DNA of 64,000 nucleotides, taken from contig NW_005195368.1 of NCBI RefSeq assembly GCF_000372725.1, positions 365,910-429,909 on the forward strand. The letters run 5' to 3'. A model generated the notes under the pieces. It was given only the letters and a program-made list of their open reading frames with translations, had not been told where the DNA came from and did not search any database. Positions 10,057 to 20,553 of the stretch are shown piece by piece; position 1 is the stretch's first letter, and every line of letters begins with the position of its first letter. The position numbers were made by a program, and so were the translations under genes. This stretch comes from Emiliania huxleyi CCMP1516 (taxonomy: Eukaryota > Haptophyta > Isochrysidales > Noelaerhabdaceae).

Positions 10057-10869
10057 GAGACGTGCAGAGGTGCAACCACCTCGTCGTCGTAGTTGTGCGT
10101 CGCGTGCTCAAGCAGATTCGGGACCCACAACAAGTCGCCAGCACGCTGCGTGCACTGCCACAACCCGTCCTCCCAGCCCGCAGCCAGAGCCTCGCCGGTC
10201 CGCCTCGGCACCTCCACCGCGCCGCCGCCCGGGGTCGCGTCTGGCCGCTGCACGAACCAGTGCTTCGCCTACGGAGGCGTGAAGAGACGCCGCTCACAGC
10301 CGCGCGTCCACCACGCCCACAAAAAGAAGAAACACACGCGCCCCCGCCACCAGCGCGTTGAGCGCGGGGCCGTGCGAGTGGAACGGACGACCGCTGCCCC
10401 AGCCGCCCGCAGAGAGGACTGGGCGGCCGCGCGCCGCGGCCGGCGCATAGGCGTACCCGCGATCGCGCAGCAGACTGACCCGCCCGTAGAGGTCCCCGAG
10501 GGGACGGCTCGAGCCGGCCAGCGCCATCTCGCTCACGTCGAGGAAGAGGTAGCTCTCCGCCGGCACGCTGCCGTTGCGCAGCGCCGGGAAGAAGCCGCGC
10601 AGCGGCAGGGAGACGTCGACCCTGTCCTGCTCTGTGAAGCCGCGGTACACGCCGCCCTCGATACTGTCGTCGCCGTGCAGGGCCAGCAGCGAAGCCATGC
10701 TCTGGAGCCGCCAAGAGAAGGCGGAGGGCGAGACAGGGTGGCGCAGCATGACCGGCACCGACGCCTCATGCAGCAGCTGCGCGAGGCTGTCCGCGTCGTA
10801 GTCGCCGGCGTGGAGCTGCCGCATGTTGCACACGCTGGGAGGTGGACACCGGCCGCTGGAGCACGACAT
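8662..10869 (-). CDS. JmjC-domain (cupin) protein with C-terminal ankyrin repeats
   Basis: Four exons join in frame: 10869-10342, 10268-10080, 9738-9418 and 9111-8662, about 495 residues. The JmjC part shows the first metal-site strand RPFHSHGPALNALVAG, spliced to AKHWFVQRP, and the closing GDLLWVPNLLEHATHNY. The usual HxD is HSH here. Exons 3 and 4 carry ankyrin repeats (GETPLHAAARAGDVAAVRSL, GQALHAAVVGGHARAVELLL, GETPRDLATRLGHVEIARAL). JmjC proteins are Fe(II)/2-oxoglutarate hydroxylases or demethylases; ankyrin repeats bind partner proteins, as in hydroxylases that act on ankyrin proteins. The donors are GC, GT and GC. Introns 2 and 3 start with near copies of the next exon (GTGGTTGC/GTGGTGGC; GCGAGGG twice). 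A hydrophobic frame upstream (10870-11072) could be an extra N-terminal membrane exon. The extreme C-terminus (Pro/Thr/His-rich) is uncertain. Confidence 0.75.
9779..10056 (+). repeat. GA/GGGA microsatellite filling an intron
   Basis: Nearly pure (GA)n/(GGGA)n; on the minus strand it is the CT-rich bulk of the 341-nt intron 9739-10079 of the JmjC gene. It creates several long meaningless open frames. Confidence 0.95.
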
Positions 10870-11078
10870 TTGAAGGGCTAGCCACGACCGAGACGATCAT
10901 CGCTGCAACATGAAAAAGAAAGCGCGCGGACTCCGGCACCAAGGGATCGTAGAGCGCCAGAGTGCAGACCAGAGAGACCGCGACAACACACACCACATAA
11001 AAACTGAGTGTACAAGCAGGGCACAAGTGGGACGACCTCCAAAGCCGCCCGCCAAAATGGAGGAGCTGTCGTGCCGGG

Positions 11079-12025
11079 TCATACCTCATCGCACGTCCCG
11101 CTGACCGCGCCCTTGCCATTACGCAGCAGTTCGTTATCGTCCAACAAGGCGCCGCGGCAATCGACCAACAACGCGCCGTACTGCCCGTTGCCCTTCAGCA
11201 GATTATCTTTGAGCGTCGGCGAGGCGCCGTCCCGAACCAAGAGCCCGTTCAATTTGTTCTGCTGGACGACGCACCTCTCCACGCGCCCAGTGGCGCCGCT
11301 GCCACCGTACAGCACGCCATGGTTCTTGCAATCGCATATGGTGCATGACAAGATCGTCACATTGCCACCCCCGACGCCAATGCCGGTGCCGCTGCTGCTA
11401 GAGACGTCGCAGTTGACGAATTTCACCTGCGTATCAGGCCGATGCGGTGGGTGTGTGGGGAGTGTTGCGCGCTGTCAGATAGACGAGGAAATTCAAGCGC
11501 TACCTTGCGCGTCGGGCTGTGGACGTAGACCGCGGCGTTGCGGTCGCCATTGATCGCGCAACTGTGCCTAACTGTGAGGCCCATGAAGTAGACGTTGCCG
11601 GCGTCAGCGCCGCTCAGGTCCACGTCGACCGCCGCCTCGTAGGCCGTGCCGCTCGTCCAGTCCAGCACCACGCGCGGGCAAAGCAGGTTGACCGTCTTTC
11701 GTATGATTAAGCGCTCGTTGTACGTGCCCGGCCTTACGATGACTGTGCTGCCACTCGGTGCGGCGGCAAGCGCAGCGGAGATCGTCGAGAAGGTATTCAC
11801 CTCCGTCATCGCCGGGTCGACGATGTAAGGAGCGCCGGGGAAGAAAGCGATGGAGCTCTCCATCGTATGTCCTCCCTTTGCGTCCATCGCCATGCCCTCC
11901 ATTGCGGGCGATGGTGTCGGCGAGGTGCTGGCTGCGAGCGCGGCGGCGAGCGTGAGCGTGCGCCGCGTGATGGAGCCGCTGAACTCGGCGAGCGCCTTCG
12001 ACGCGCGCGCTCTCGGGCTGCGCAT
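11079..12025 (-). CDS. Right-handed parallel beta-helix (pectin-lyase-like) protein
   Basis: Two exons, 12025-11504 and 11426-11079, give about 290 residues. The first reads like the start of a pectinesterase-type helix (FSTISAALAAAPSGSTVIVR, then PGTYNERLIIRKTVNLL). The second has short repeating turns typical of the Beta_helix family (KFVNCDVSSSSGTGIGVGGG, ILSCTICDCKNHGVLYGG, PTLKDNLLKGNGQYGALLV). The same fold occurs in F-box-only 11-like proteins and in carbohydrate-active enzymes; no catalytic residues could be assigned. The N-terminus (MRSPRARASKALAEFSGSIT) is basic and may be a targeting peptide. The intron 11427-11503 is GT-AG, phase 0. The stop TGA directly follows a GAG|GTATGA that could also be read as a donor, so a longer product joined to the JmjC gene is possible but less likely. 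Confidence 0.75.
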
Positions 12026-12832
12026 GATCCGCCCACGCCACCAAGGCTGCCGGCGCCGCAAGCAAGGCCGACTCTTTCCGTCCAAGCCGACGTGTTGCCA
12101 AACGCTCAAAATCCTGCATCAGCCAGGTGGATGCGCTTTTCTGAAAGATTACGTCGACGCCATCAGAGTCAGTACGACCGATCAGGTTGAAGTTTTCTGA
12201 TGATTGGAGGGTCTACCTGTATGTACTTCTCGCGATCTTTCCAAATCTGCCCTCTAATCAACCGTAATCATTCGGGAGGTTGGTGCTAGCTGAGACTAGC
12301 GGAGCCGGGGCCCCGCCAGGGCTGGTGCGTTAACGTTCAAACGGTGTTCAAACGTTAACGGTTAACACCACAGCCGTAGATGTCGCGGGGGAGGGTGACT
12401 GCACCAAAACCCGCGAAGAATTGAGGGGAACTTGAGATTGGCCTGCGCCGCATTTAGATATAGTGTCCAGTGGTCGAATTGTGTCGGCGGGCCGAGTGTC
12501 GTTTCGCCTCTGTCGTTGTCCTGGGATCCGGGTCAGCGTGGTTGTGGGAGAGCCCCGCAATCGGCCTGCGCGTGGCGCGCGGGCCCATACATGTAGCTAT
12601 GAATGAAACTACCCATACAGCGAGTTCGCACGGAGGTCGGAGCGAGTCCGCGGGTGGAAACGTACCCTCCAGTGGAGAGAGCAGCGTCCATGTCAGGGGA
12701 CGCGCCTCCTCCTGTTGGCCCCTTGCGAGAGGAGTCCTGGGGAAGCGTTACTACCTACAAGAGAGAGAGAGTGGACCGCACCGCGTACCCTCCCCACTCC
12801 CGCAAAGCTCGCTTCCTCCGAGCTCTCACGCC
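12026..12832. other. Intergenic region
   Basis: No supported gene. Includes a short direct repeat GTTCAAACG (12335-12343 and 12348-12356) and moderate-GC sequence. It is presumably the upstream region of the beta-helix gene. Confidence 0.4.
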
Positions 12833-13018
12833 GCGCGTAGGGCCCTTAAGGGCCTAGAGAACACAACCGCCTCTCCCTTTTCTCCCAGTAAGCTAAAAGT
12901 ACGTATGTACAAGAGGGAAGAGGGAGGGAGGGAGGGAAGAAGAAGAGAGAGAAGAGAGAGTCAGAGAGAGAGAGAGAGAGGAATTAAAGCGAGAGAAAGA
13001 GAGAGAGAGAGAGTCAGA

Positions 13019-13074
<56 letters not shown>

Positions 13075-13078
13075 CGAG
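12833..13078 (+). repeat. Dispersed CT-rich module copy 2 plus GA microsatellite
   Basis: 12833-12913 matches copies at 3331 and 40960 and also includes the palindromic lead GTAGGGCCCTTAAGGGCCTAG. A GA microsatellite follows at about 12915-13078. Confidence 0.85.
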
Positions 13079-13388
13079 ACATCTCAAACTAGCTCGCTGG
13101 CTTTGATCGCCGCGGCTGGGGGTGCCTTGACAGTTCTGAAGTGCCGAAATTGAGTTGATCTCGACCCGCTTCAGGTCGCACTGCTGTTGCTGCCTGCTGC
13201 TTGCCCCCGCCCCCCCGTCGCCGCCGCACCGAGACGAGCTCCCTCTGCGCCCCACCACCTCCGTGCACCGCCGGGCCGTGCACTCGAACCGCCGCCTCCT
13301 CCTCCACCACTCGCGACTCCTCGCCGCGACCTCGCGACTTCCGCCGATGCCCTCCCCCTCCTGCTTGATTAACAGGCTACTAAACAAA

Positions 13389-14290
13389 ATGCTCTACAAG
13401 ATCGCTGTCTGCGCCCTCATCGCGGCCACGCACGGCGCGCCCACCCTCGATGCGGCCGCCACGGTCCCGTGTGCGACTGCTGCTCGGTGGCGCCGCGTTG
13501 CGCGTCTCCTGTGAGCTCGCGCAAGTGTTGTGGCATGTAGGTCTCGGACGGCCACTGGGGCTCGGACGAGCTGCTCGAGGCGGTGGAGCACGACGCCCCG
13601 CACGGGCGCGAGCTCTTCCCGATGCTCATTCGCGCGCACAAGGTCCGCGCGTCCCGCGACCGCGCGCGCTCTGCGAGCCACACGGCGGACGTCGCGCGCG
13701 CCGGCGAGCCGATGATGTCGATTGGCGACAAGAACCCGGCCAAGACGCTGGAGATGCTCCAGCTCAACGACGAGCTCAACACCGTGGTCAAGTCCGACTC
13801 GATGTGCTCGCGGCGGCACGCGATGGCGCGCGCGGCTGGCCTCGCGGCGGGTCTGACGATGGCGCAGGTTAACAAGCCGGGCTTCGCCGCGGCGACCAAG
13901 ATGGTGAAGCTGGGGGCGGACAACGGCCAGCTGGTCTTCGTGCCCGACGAGATTGAGATCTGCAAGGGCGACTCCGTCACCTGGACCAACAACAAGGTGC
14001 GACGCCCTTTCCGCGGCCGCCGCCTGCTCCGCCGCCCCCTCTCGCCTCCGCCGCCCCCTCTCGCCTCCGCCGCCGCCTCCCGCCCCCTTCGACCCCCCCC
14101 CCCCCCCCCTAACCCCCCCGGCCTTCTCCCCCCCCCCCCCCCCCGGCCGCAGGAGTCCATCTCGATGGACGGCCTTCTCAACGACGAGGGCGCGACCTTC
14201 ACCAAGAAGTTCGACGTCGCGGGCAGCTACGCGTACTACTGCGAGCCGCACCGCGGCGCGGGCATGAACGGCGCCCTCACCGTCGCCTAA
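13389..14290 (+). CDS. petE: Plastocyanin precursor, lacking the exon for the first copper ligand
   Basis: Exons 13389-13463, 13541-13996 and 14153-14290 join in phase 0 (222 residues). The N-terminus MLYKIAVCALIAATHGAP is a signal peptide. A long transit-like stretch follows, then a twin-arginine lumen signal SRRHAMARAAGLAAGLTMAQ. This is the layered leader expected for a thylakoid-lumen protein of a complex plastid. The mature part starts MVKLGADNGQLVFVPDEIE and ends with the copper loop YYCEPHRGAGM (Cys207, His210, Met215). Plastocyanins carry a block like GFPHNVVFDED between the WTNN and the SISMDG segments; its His is the fourth copper ligand. Here those segments are separated only by a 156-nt poly-C-rich intron, and I find no such block in any frame. 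The mature domain is therefore about 20 residues short. A lost small exon, or a collapsed poly-C assembly, are the likely causes. Plastocyanin carries electrons from cytochrome b6f to photosystem I. Confidence 0.88.
14088..14150 (+). repeat. Poly-C low-complexity tract in the plastocyanin intron
   Basis: Three long C runs broken by TAA and GGCCTT. Sequence quality and assembly are doubtful in such tracts. Confidence 0.9.
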
Positions 14291-15482
14291 GCCCGCGTCC
14301 CCTCTCGCCTCGGTGGGGTAGCCCGCCCGACGCGGGGGGGACGTCCTCTAGCAGTCGTGCCGATCCCCGTTCATGCTCCCGTTGCTCTCGCCCTTCGCTG
14401 GTCTCAGTTCCCGGGGGAAGGGGGAGAGGGGCAGGGCCGGAGCCAGGGAGGGCGCGTATCCCTCGGACTCTGCCACGCTCTCTAGTCTCATATTTCGGTG
14501 CGCTCCTTCCCCCTCTATCGCAGTGTCTGCAGTTTGGGAAGTTTTGTGCCTGTGAGCTGTGTGCTGTGAGTCGTGAGTGCCGACGAGTAATGACCATGTG
14601 AATCGACAAACTACTAACTAGGAGCCGTTACAGCCCCCGGCGGCGGCGCGCGGCGCGGCGCGCGCTCGCGGCGGACAGCGCCCGCGGCGGCAAGGTGGTC
14701 CGCGTCTCGCCGGGGTCCGGCGTCCCGCAGCAAAACTGGCCCCAGGTTTTTGGGCTTCGGTTTCGTCGCACTGCATAGGTTTCATTTTCATGGACGTACG
14801 TCATTTCGAGGCGCGATTTCGGTTCTCGCGTGTATCTCGCTGCGCAATGGGAGTTAGCGCGCTCGCTCGCAGAGCGGCGCCTGCTAGCCGAGCGCGAATG
14901 CCTGGGTCGCTGAGCTCGCGCCGGTGGCCAACTGCGCCTCCGTGGCGACGCGCTCCGGCCACGAGCGACGTGCCAATCTGCACTTTGAGCTCGCTTGGCA
15001 GCCGCCGAGTGCGAGAGGAATTTAAACGGCCGAGCCGGCCAGGCAGCCAGCCGACTTCCCGCACCGATCCGCGCACGTGCGGCCGCGCGTGTACGGGGCG
15101 TACACGCGCGGCCGCACATGCTCCGCCTCGACGGCCGCCTCGCGCTCGTTCGAGGTCTGCTCCGCCCGAGCAGCGAGCTCTCAGGTGCGGGCTCTCGGGG
15201 CGCCGACCAGCTGGTAGGGAGGAAGGTCGAGCGCGACGCCGCGGAGCCAGGCCCAGGGCAGCGCGGCCGGGGCTGGGACCGTGAGCGGCGATCGCGCTCC
15301 GAGTCGCCCAGCGACGGCAAGGCACAGGACAACGAGGCGCGACGGCCGTTGAGCGGAGGCTGGCGAGCAAAAAGAGGCGCCTCCGGGCGCAAACTTCAGA
15401 GGGACTCTTATGAGTTATGCTCTGCAACGAAACCAGGTTCGGTCGCGGACTCATACGGACGACTCGCCGACTTGCGTTCAGT
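14291..15482. other. Spacer with a strong hairpin, no supported gene
   Basis: High-GC open frames exist on both strands (for example 14628-15392 minus) but show biased Arg/Ser/Ala composition and no motif. The hairpin at 15077-15117 is annotated separately. Confidence 0.4.
15077..15117. repeat. Perfect 19-bp inverted repeat with 3-nt loop
   Basis: GTGCGGCCGCGCGTGTACG (15077-15095), loop GGG, then its exact reverse complement (15099-15117). It could be a transcription-termination or recombination structure, or a junction of inverted copies. Confidence 0.9.
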
Positions 15483-16281
15483 GTAGCTCTTTGTGTTGCG
15501 ATGCTTCCTGGCGAGAGAGTGCTGGGCTTTCCGGCCCACACTCGGCTCTTGAGGCATTTATCGGCATCTTAATATGCCGTAGGGACACACAGCAAGGAGT
15601 AGTGTCTACGCGCGCACACGCCCGAGTGCCAATTTGGCTACGGGTTAGGGTTGCGTTGTCCTAACGCCTCCGTCCGTCCTGGACGGGCGTTGGCGCGTGC
15701 ATATCCCACCGCTAGCTAGCGACACTACTGCTAATGCTGGCCTCGTCCCCTCAAGTCGAGCAGCTTGGCCTTGCCATACGGTTCGACTGCTCAGACATTG
15801 GAGGAGATAAGGGGATGGTGGTGGGTAGAAGAATGCGGAACGAGCAGCCAAAAGCAGTCGCGCGAGTCAGAGTCGGGCACGAGACGTCGAGCATTGAAAC
15901 CATCCGTAAAGGTTTCGTGCGACCGTCCCCAGTACAGGATTCCCCTGTACAGGGTGTGAACATCGTGCACTCGATGGTTTTCCCCGGCCCATGCCGGGTA
16001 CTCTCCAGTCGAATCTGACGTTTGGCTACACTAGTAGAGCCGTGGGCTCATTTCACGTAGCTCTTTGTGTTGCGATGCTTCCTGGCGAGAGAGTGCTGGG
16101 CTTTCCGGCCCACACTCGGCTCTTGAGGCATTTATCGGCATCTTAATATGCCGTAGGGACACACAGCAAGGAGTAGTGTCTACGCGCGCACACGCCCGAG
16201 TGCCAATTTGGCTACGGGTTAGGGTTGCGTTGTCCTAACGCCTCCGTCCGTCCTGGACGGGCGTTGGCGCGTGCATATCCC
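15483..16281. repeat. Two identical 225-bp direct repeats flanking 349 bp
   Basis: 15483-15707 and 16057-16281 are identical as far as I can read. Both start GTAGCTCTTTGTGTTGCG and end GCGCGTGCATATCCC. The 349-bp interval shows no coding frame. The size plan (short terminal repeats around a short non-coding core) resembles TRIM-type miniature LTR elements, but I see no clear TG...CA ends, primer-binding site or target duplication, so a simple recent duplication is equally possible. The repeats contain GGGTTAGGGTT, which is not a telomere array. Confidence 0.85.
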
Positions 16282-16667
16282 TTCCGGTGCTTGCGTGACG
16301 CCCAGCGACTACCGCGCTCCGGCATCCTTGCATGTCCCTACTGGGTGGGTGGGTCGTGGCCCGCGCGCCATAGAGACATGAGGGCTCGCAGGATGGAGGA
16401 CTGCCGCTTGGCAGACATTTCTGACGACCTCATAAAACCGCCCGAAACATGCGAGTGCCACCGTAGCACCCGTTCCGGTATCAGTATCCGAACCTGGCAC
16501 GAAGACATATCGATTTCGGTAGCAAAGGAACCCATCAAAGGGCGAAGGAGGGCACCCCATGCCATTTGTAACGTCTTCACTTGACCATTCTCATTATGAC
16601 CATATTGTCTACCGAATTCATTCTTTGGTTTGTATTGGCGTGTGGCATAGACAAAGATCTCTCTCCG
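16282..16667. other. Spacer, lower GC
   Basis: No recognised gene; GC falls markedly toward 16600. Confidence 0.35.
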
Positions 16668-16988
16668 CTAGACAAAGCCACCAATTCGCTTAGGCTCCTG
16701 GCTTGTGAATTCGCGGCAAATACTTCGCATGGTCTGTGTTAAATTCTGAATTACTTGCTTTTTGGCTTTGCCAAACGTCAGCGAATCCTCCTTAGCAATT
16801 AATTTGGCGGTTTCGATGTTGAGCTTCTCGTGGCAGTTGCGCTCGATCAGTTCTTTGAGATTTTTTTCATTGAGAATGGCGCAGGTGCCAGGGAGGCTCA
16901 CGAATTCACGGACGTCTCCGATGTCGGAGCAGGGATTGGTCCACTTGTCTATGTCTTCCAAGTTTAGTGGAAGTCCCATTGGTGTCAA
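16668..16988 (-). CDS. Low-GC open frame of unknown origin
   Basis: 107 codons with composition unlike the rest of the window (rich in Lys, Ile, Asn and Glu; about half AT). The peptide reads MTPMGLPLNLEDIDKW... NCHEKLNIETAKLIAKEDSL... QVIQNLTQTMRSICREF. It has no motif I recognise. Codon use and GC suggest sequence that entered from elsewhere (mobile element, organelle, virus or bacterium), or a fragment of a larger gene. I cannot assign a function. Confidence 0.4.
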   Translation of the reverse strand: MTPMGLPLNLEDIDKWTNPCSDIGDVREFVSLPGTCAILNEKNLKELIERNCHEKLNIETAKLIAKEDSLTFGKAKKQVIQNLTQTMRSICREFTSQEPKRIGGFV

Positions 16989-17980
16989 AGAAAAAAATTA
17001 CTGGTAAACTTATAATGATGGTGGTGAAAATTGACTCAAGTTCGCCCAGTGGAATGAAGAAATGGCCCTCCCTCCCTCCCTCCCCCCACACCCCCCTCCC
17101 TCCCTCCCACCCTTTCCTGTGCGAAGAGCGCGCGCTTAGCCGCCCTGGGGCCCAAAAAACCGAATGTCTGGTGTGAGTCTGGGTGAGACATATACAAGCA
17201 AGCCAGCCACCTCTTGCGCCCCGATCTCGCGCAGCCTACTGTGTGGCTGCCACAGCTGTGACAGCGATGGGCTCGCCCTCACTGGCCCTCAGTCACTTGT
17301 GCTGCGGCTTGTGTGAGCGACACTGCTCGGCGACTGCCGGCACACTGTGAGACTGCAATCGAAACTTAAGTTTGTTCCTCGCCCGCGCAGTGTGCGCAAG
17401 CTCAGGACCGCAAACCGCGGCCGCGCCGAGCCGGTGCTACTGGGACCCGCGGCCGTGCCGAGCTAGTGCTACTGGGACCCGTGGCCGTGCCGAGCCAGTG
17501 CTACTGGGATCCGTGGCCGTGCCCGCTGTGCCTGCGGACGTCGGCCGAGCGTCGGCCGAGAAAGATCGCTTCCTTCTAAGGACTCGAATTTGCGCTGTCT
17601 CCCAACCATGTTTCTCTTCCTCCTTCCCCTTGTCACTCTTCTCTCCAGCCTGCTGCATCGCTGACGAACCAAACAAACTTAATCAAACTTAAGTTTGTCC
17701 AGTGTCGGGGATGAAGAACCATCCTTCCTCCCTCCCCCCCCCGCACCCCCCTCCCTCCCTCCCTCCCTCCCTCCCCCCCGCACCCCCCTCCCTCCCACCC
17801 TCCTCCCTCCCCCCCGCACCCGGTCCCTCCCCCCACCCTCTCCGGTGCGAAGAAAGCGCGTTTAGCCGCCCCGCCGCCGCCGTCGACCACCGCCTACGCC
17901 GACCGCCGACGACCATCTCCGACCGCCGACGCCGTCTGCCGACCACCAACGACACCAACCACCACCGCTCCTCTCGGTGG
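16989..17980. other. Repeat-rich 5' flank of the 13-exon gene
   Basis: Two C/T-rich blocks (about 17062-17110 and 17711-17845) each end in a shared segment GTGCGAAGA...GCGCG(C/T)TTAGCCGCCC (17120-17146; 17847-17872). Between them are three copies of a 32-bp unit. No coding exon is supported. Confidence 0.6.
17425..17520 (+). repeat. 32-bp minisatellite, three copies
   Basis: Units start at 17425, 17457 and 17489 with core GTGCTACTGGGACCCG and only single-base differences. Confidence 0.9.
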
Positions 17981-18868
17981 ATGCAGGCGCTTGCCGCGGC
18001 CGACTTCGAGTCCTTCTTCAACAAGTACGAGGAGCTTGAGCGGGAGATGTCTGCGCTGACAATGGCGAGCCACAGCCTCGAGGTGGTCAACCAGCGGCTC
18101 GCCACGGCGCACAGCGACCTGTACATCACGCGCAAAAAGCTGCGAGAGAACCACGAGAGGCAGGGCATCCGGATCGCGAGGATCGCCGCCTGCCAGTCCT
18201 CGTGGCTGTTTGGCTGCACGCTGCTCCAGCCGCAGCTGTGGCTGCGCGGCGGCGTGCGCGGCAAGATTGCGAGGCAGCGCGCCAAGCTGGATAGGGAGGC
18301 GGCCCCGGGCCGGGTCGACGTCGCGGCGGGTCCGTCTGTGGGTCGGCGAAGGGTGGCAATCGTCCCATAGGCACGCCCACTCGTGCGCCACGCCTCCGTA
18401 CGCTCAGCGGGGCACCCGCGACACGACCACGGCGCCCCTCTTCTTCAGGCCGCCGCCTCGAGCCACGCCTTGCACCTCGCCTAGAAAAAAGAAGTACCCG
18501 CGCGGTGCGCATTTCTGTGTTCAGGCGCGCCTCGAGCCCGACCTTGCCTCGCGGGTGCGGCTCGCCGGCGCCGCGCTGCGCCCGCTCGCGGCCGAGGCTG
18601 CGGCGTCCGAGGCGGCGGTGGGCCAGCGGCCAGGGTCGGGGAAGGTTCGGGGAAGTGTCGGTGTAGGCGGCGACGCTCGAGGCAGCGGTGAGCAGGAGAC
18701 AGGCGGCGGAGAGGCAGCGACGCGCGATGTTTGCGACGGCAGTCGCGGCGAGCGCACCGCACCAGCTCCCCCTCTCCCTCTCCCTCTCCCTCTCTATCTA
18801 TTTCTAACTCTGTCTCTGTCTCCCTCTCCTCTCTCTGTCTCCCTCTCTGTCTCCCTCTCCCTCTCCTA

Positions 18869-18912
<44 letters not shown>

Positions 18913-20488
18913 TCTCCTCTCCTCTCCTCTCCTCTCCTCTCTCTCCTCTCCTCTCTCTCCTCTCCTCTCTCTCCTCTCTTCCCTCTCTCCGCCCCGCGTC
19001 ACTCTCACGCTCAAAGCGGTCTCTCGACCCGTGCAGGCGCGCCCGCACCAGCGAGCTCTTATTGGTACACACCAACTCACCCATTCGATGAACTCATTGC
19101 CAGGCGCACCCCACCAGCGAGCTCTTCCGCCTGCTCGGCGACATCTCCCGCCGCCAGCAGGCGCCACCCCCCTCCTTCCCCCCTCCTGCAGCACGCGTCC
19201 GACACGCGTCAACGACACGCGTCAACGGCACACGTCGACGACACGTCCGCGACACGTCCGCGACACGTCCGCGACACGTCCGCGACACGTCCGCCCACAC
19301 GTCCGCGACACGTCCGCTGGACGCGTCCACCGACACGCGCCTCTCAAGCAGGCCGTCGTCTTCGAGCAGACACACGCCCCGCCTCTCGAGCGCGCCGCCG
19401 CCGCCGTCCGCCGTTCCACCGCCGCTTGCGCCGACGCTCTCCGCCGCATCCGACTCGCCGCCGTCGTGCCGGCCGCCGCCGACGCGCCGCCGCCGTCGTC
19501 TCCCTACGCCGCCGCCTCTCCTCCCGATTTTGCCGCCGCGGCGGCCGCCGCCGTTCCTGCGTTCACCGGCGCGGCGACGGCGACGGCGGCGGCGGCGGCC
19601 GACGCTCTATATTGGCCCATGCGAAAGAAGAACTCTCTAGCGGGCCGTGTTTCTCTTTTAGGCCGACGCTCTATTGGCCCATGCGCGCTTCGCAGCGTCG
19701 CAGACAGTGACGACGGCTGCGGCTGCGGCTGCGGCGGCGACGCCTCCGCACGAGCAGCGGCAACAAAAAAGAAAGACTCGCCATCCGTGGTTTTTTTTTC
19801 TAGGCGACGCCTCCGGGCGAGACCCGCGTGCGCAAGCCGAGCTCGCAGCTGTCTCTGGCGGCTTGTGGCGAGGCGGTGGGCGGGCGGCGGTGGAGGGAGG
19901 CGGAGATGCAGGCGGCGCTCTCGCTTGCCGACAGCGGCGCCGACGCGCTCGCGGCAGCGCTCGCGCATCTTCCGCGGCGACGCCGCTTGAGCGGTGCCCG
20001 CGGGCAAGTCCCTCGTGCCCTGTCGGCGACGCCTCCAAGCCATGCTGTCCCTTAGGCCGCCGCCGCTCGAGGGCACGTACCTTCGCCTAGCCAAGGAGAA
20101 GTCTCACGCGGTGCCGCTGTTTCTTTTGCAGGCCGTTGCTCGAGCGGTACCCGCGCCTGTGCGAGCCCCTCTTGGCGAGGCGCCAGCCTGCCACCCCCCG
20201 TCCCCCAATTCCTCACCCCTCACCCCCCACCCCTCACCCCCCTCACTCCCCACCCCTCACTCCCACTTCCCACCCCCCGCCCCCCACCCCCCACCCCATC
20301 CCCCACACCCCACCCCGCGTGGCGGCGGTCGCGGCGAGATGCGCCGAGCTCACCCGAGATCGTCCGAGATTAGGCGCCCCCCGCGCGCGACGGCGATCGC
20401 TTCGGGCGAGGCCGACGACCATGCCGCCGCTTGCTTTGGCCTCCCTCCAGGCCTCCTCGACCCCCCCGACCCCCCCAAGAGCGGCGGG

Positions 20489-20553
<65 letters not shown>

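Noticed and set aside
9419-10714. Long frames rich in Ser-Leu or Arg-Glu repeats
   Set aside because: Products of the GA/CT microsatellite in the JmjC intron.
14628-15392. 254-codon minus-strand frame
   Set aside because: Competing frames on both strands with similar Arg/Ser/Ala bias, no motif.
15657-16237. Telomere-like GGGTTAGGGTT inside the 225-bp repeats
   Set aside because: Only two TTAGGG-like units per copy, no array.
15483-16281. Firm call of an LTR element
   Set aside because: No TG...CA ends, priming site or flanking duplication seen; left as direct repeats with TRIM-like as one option.
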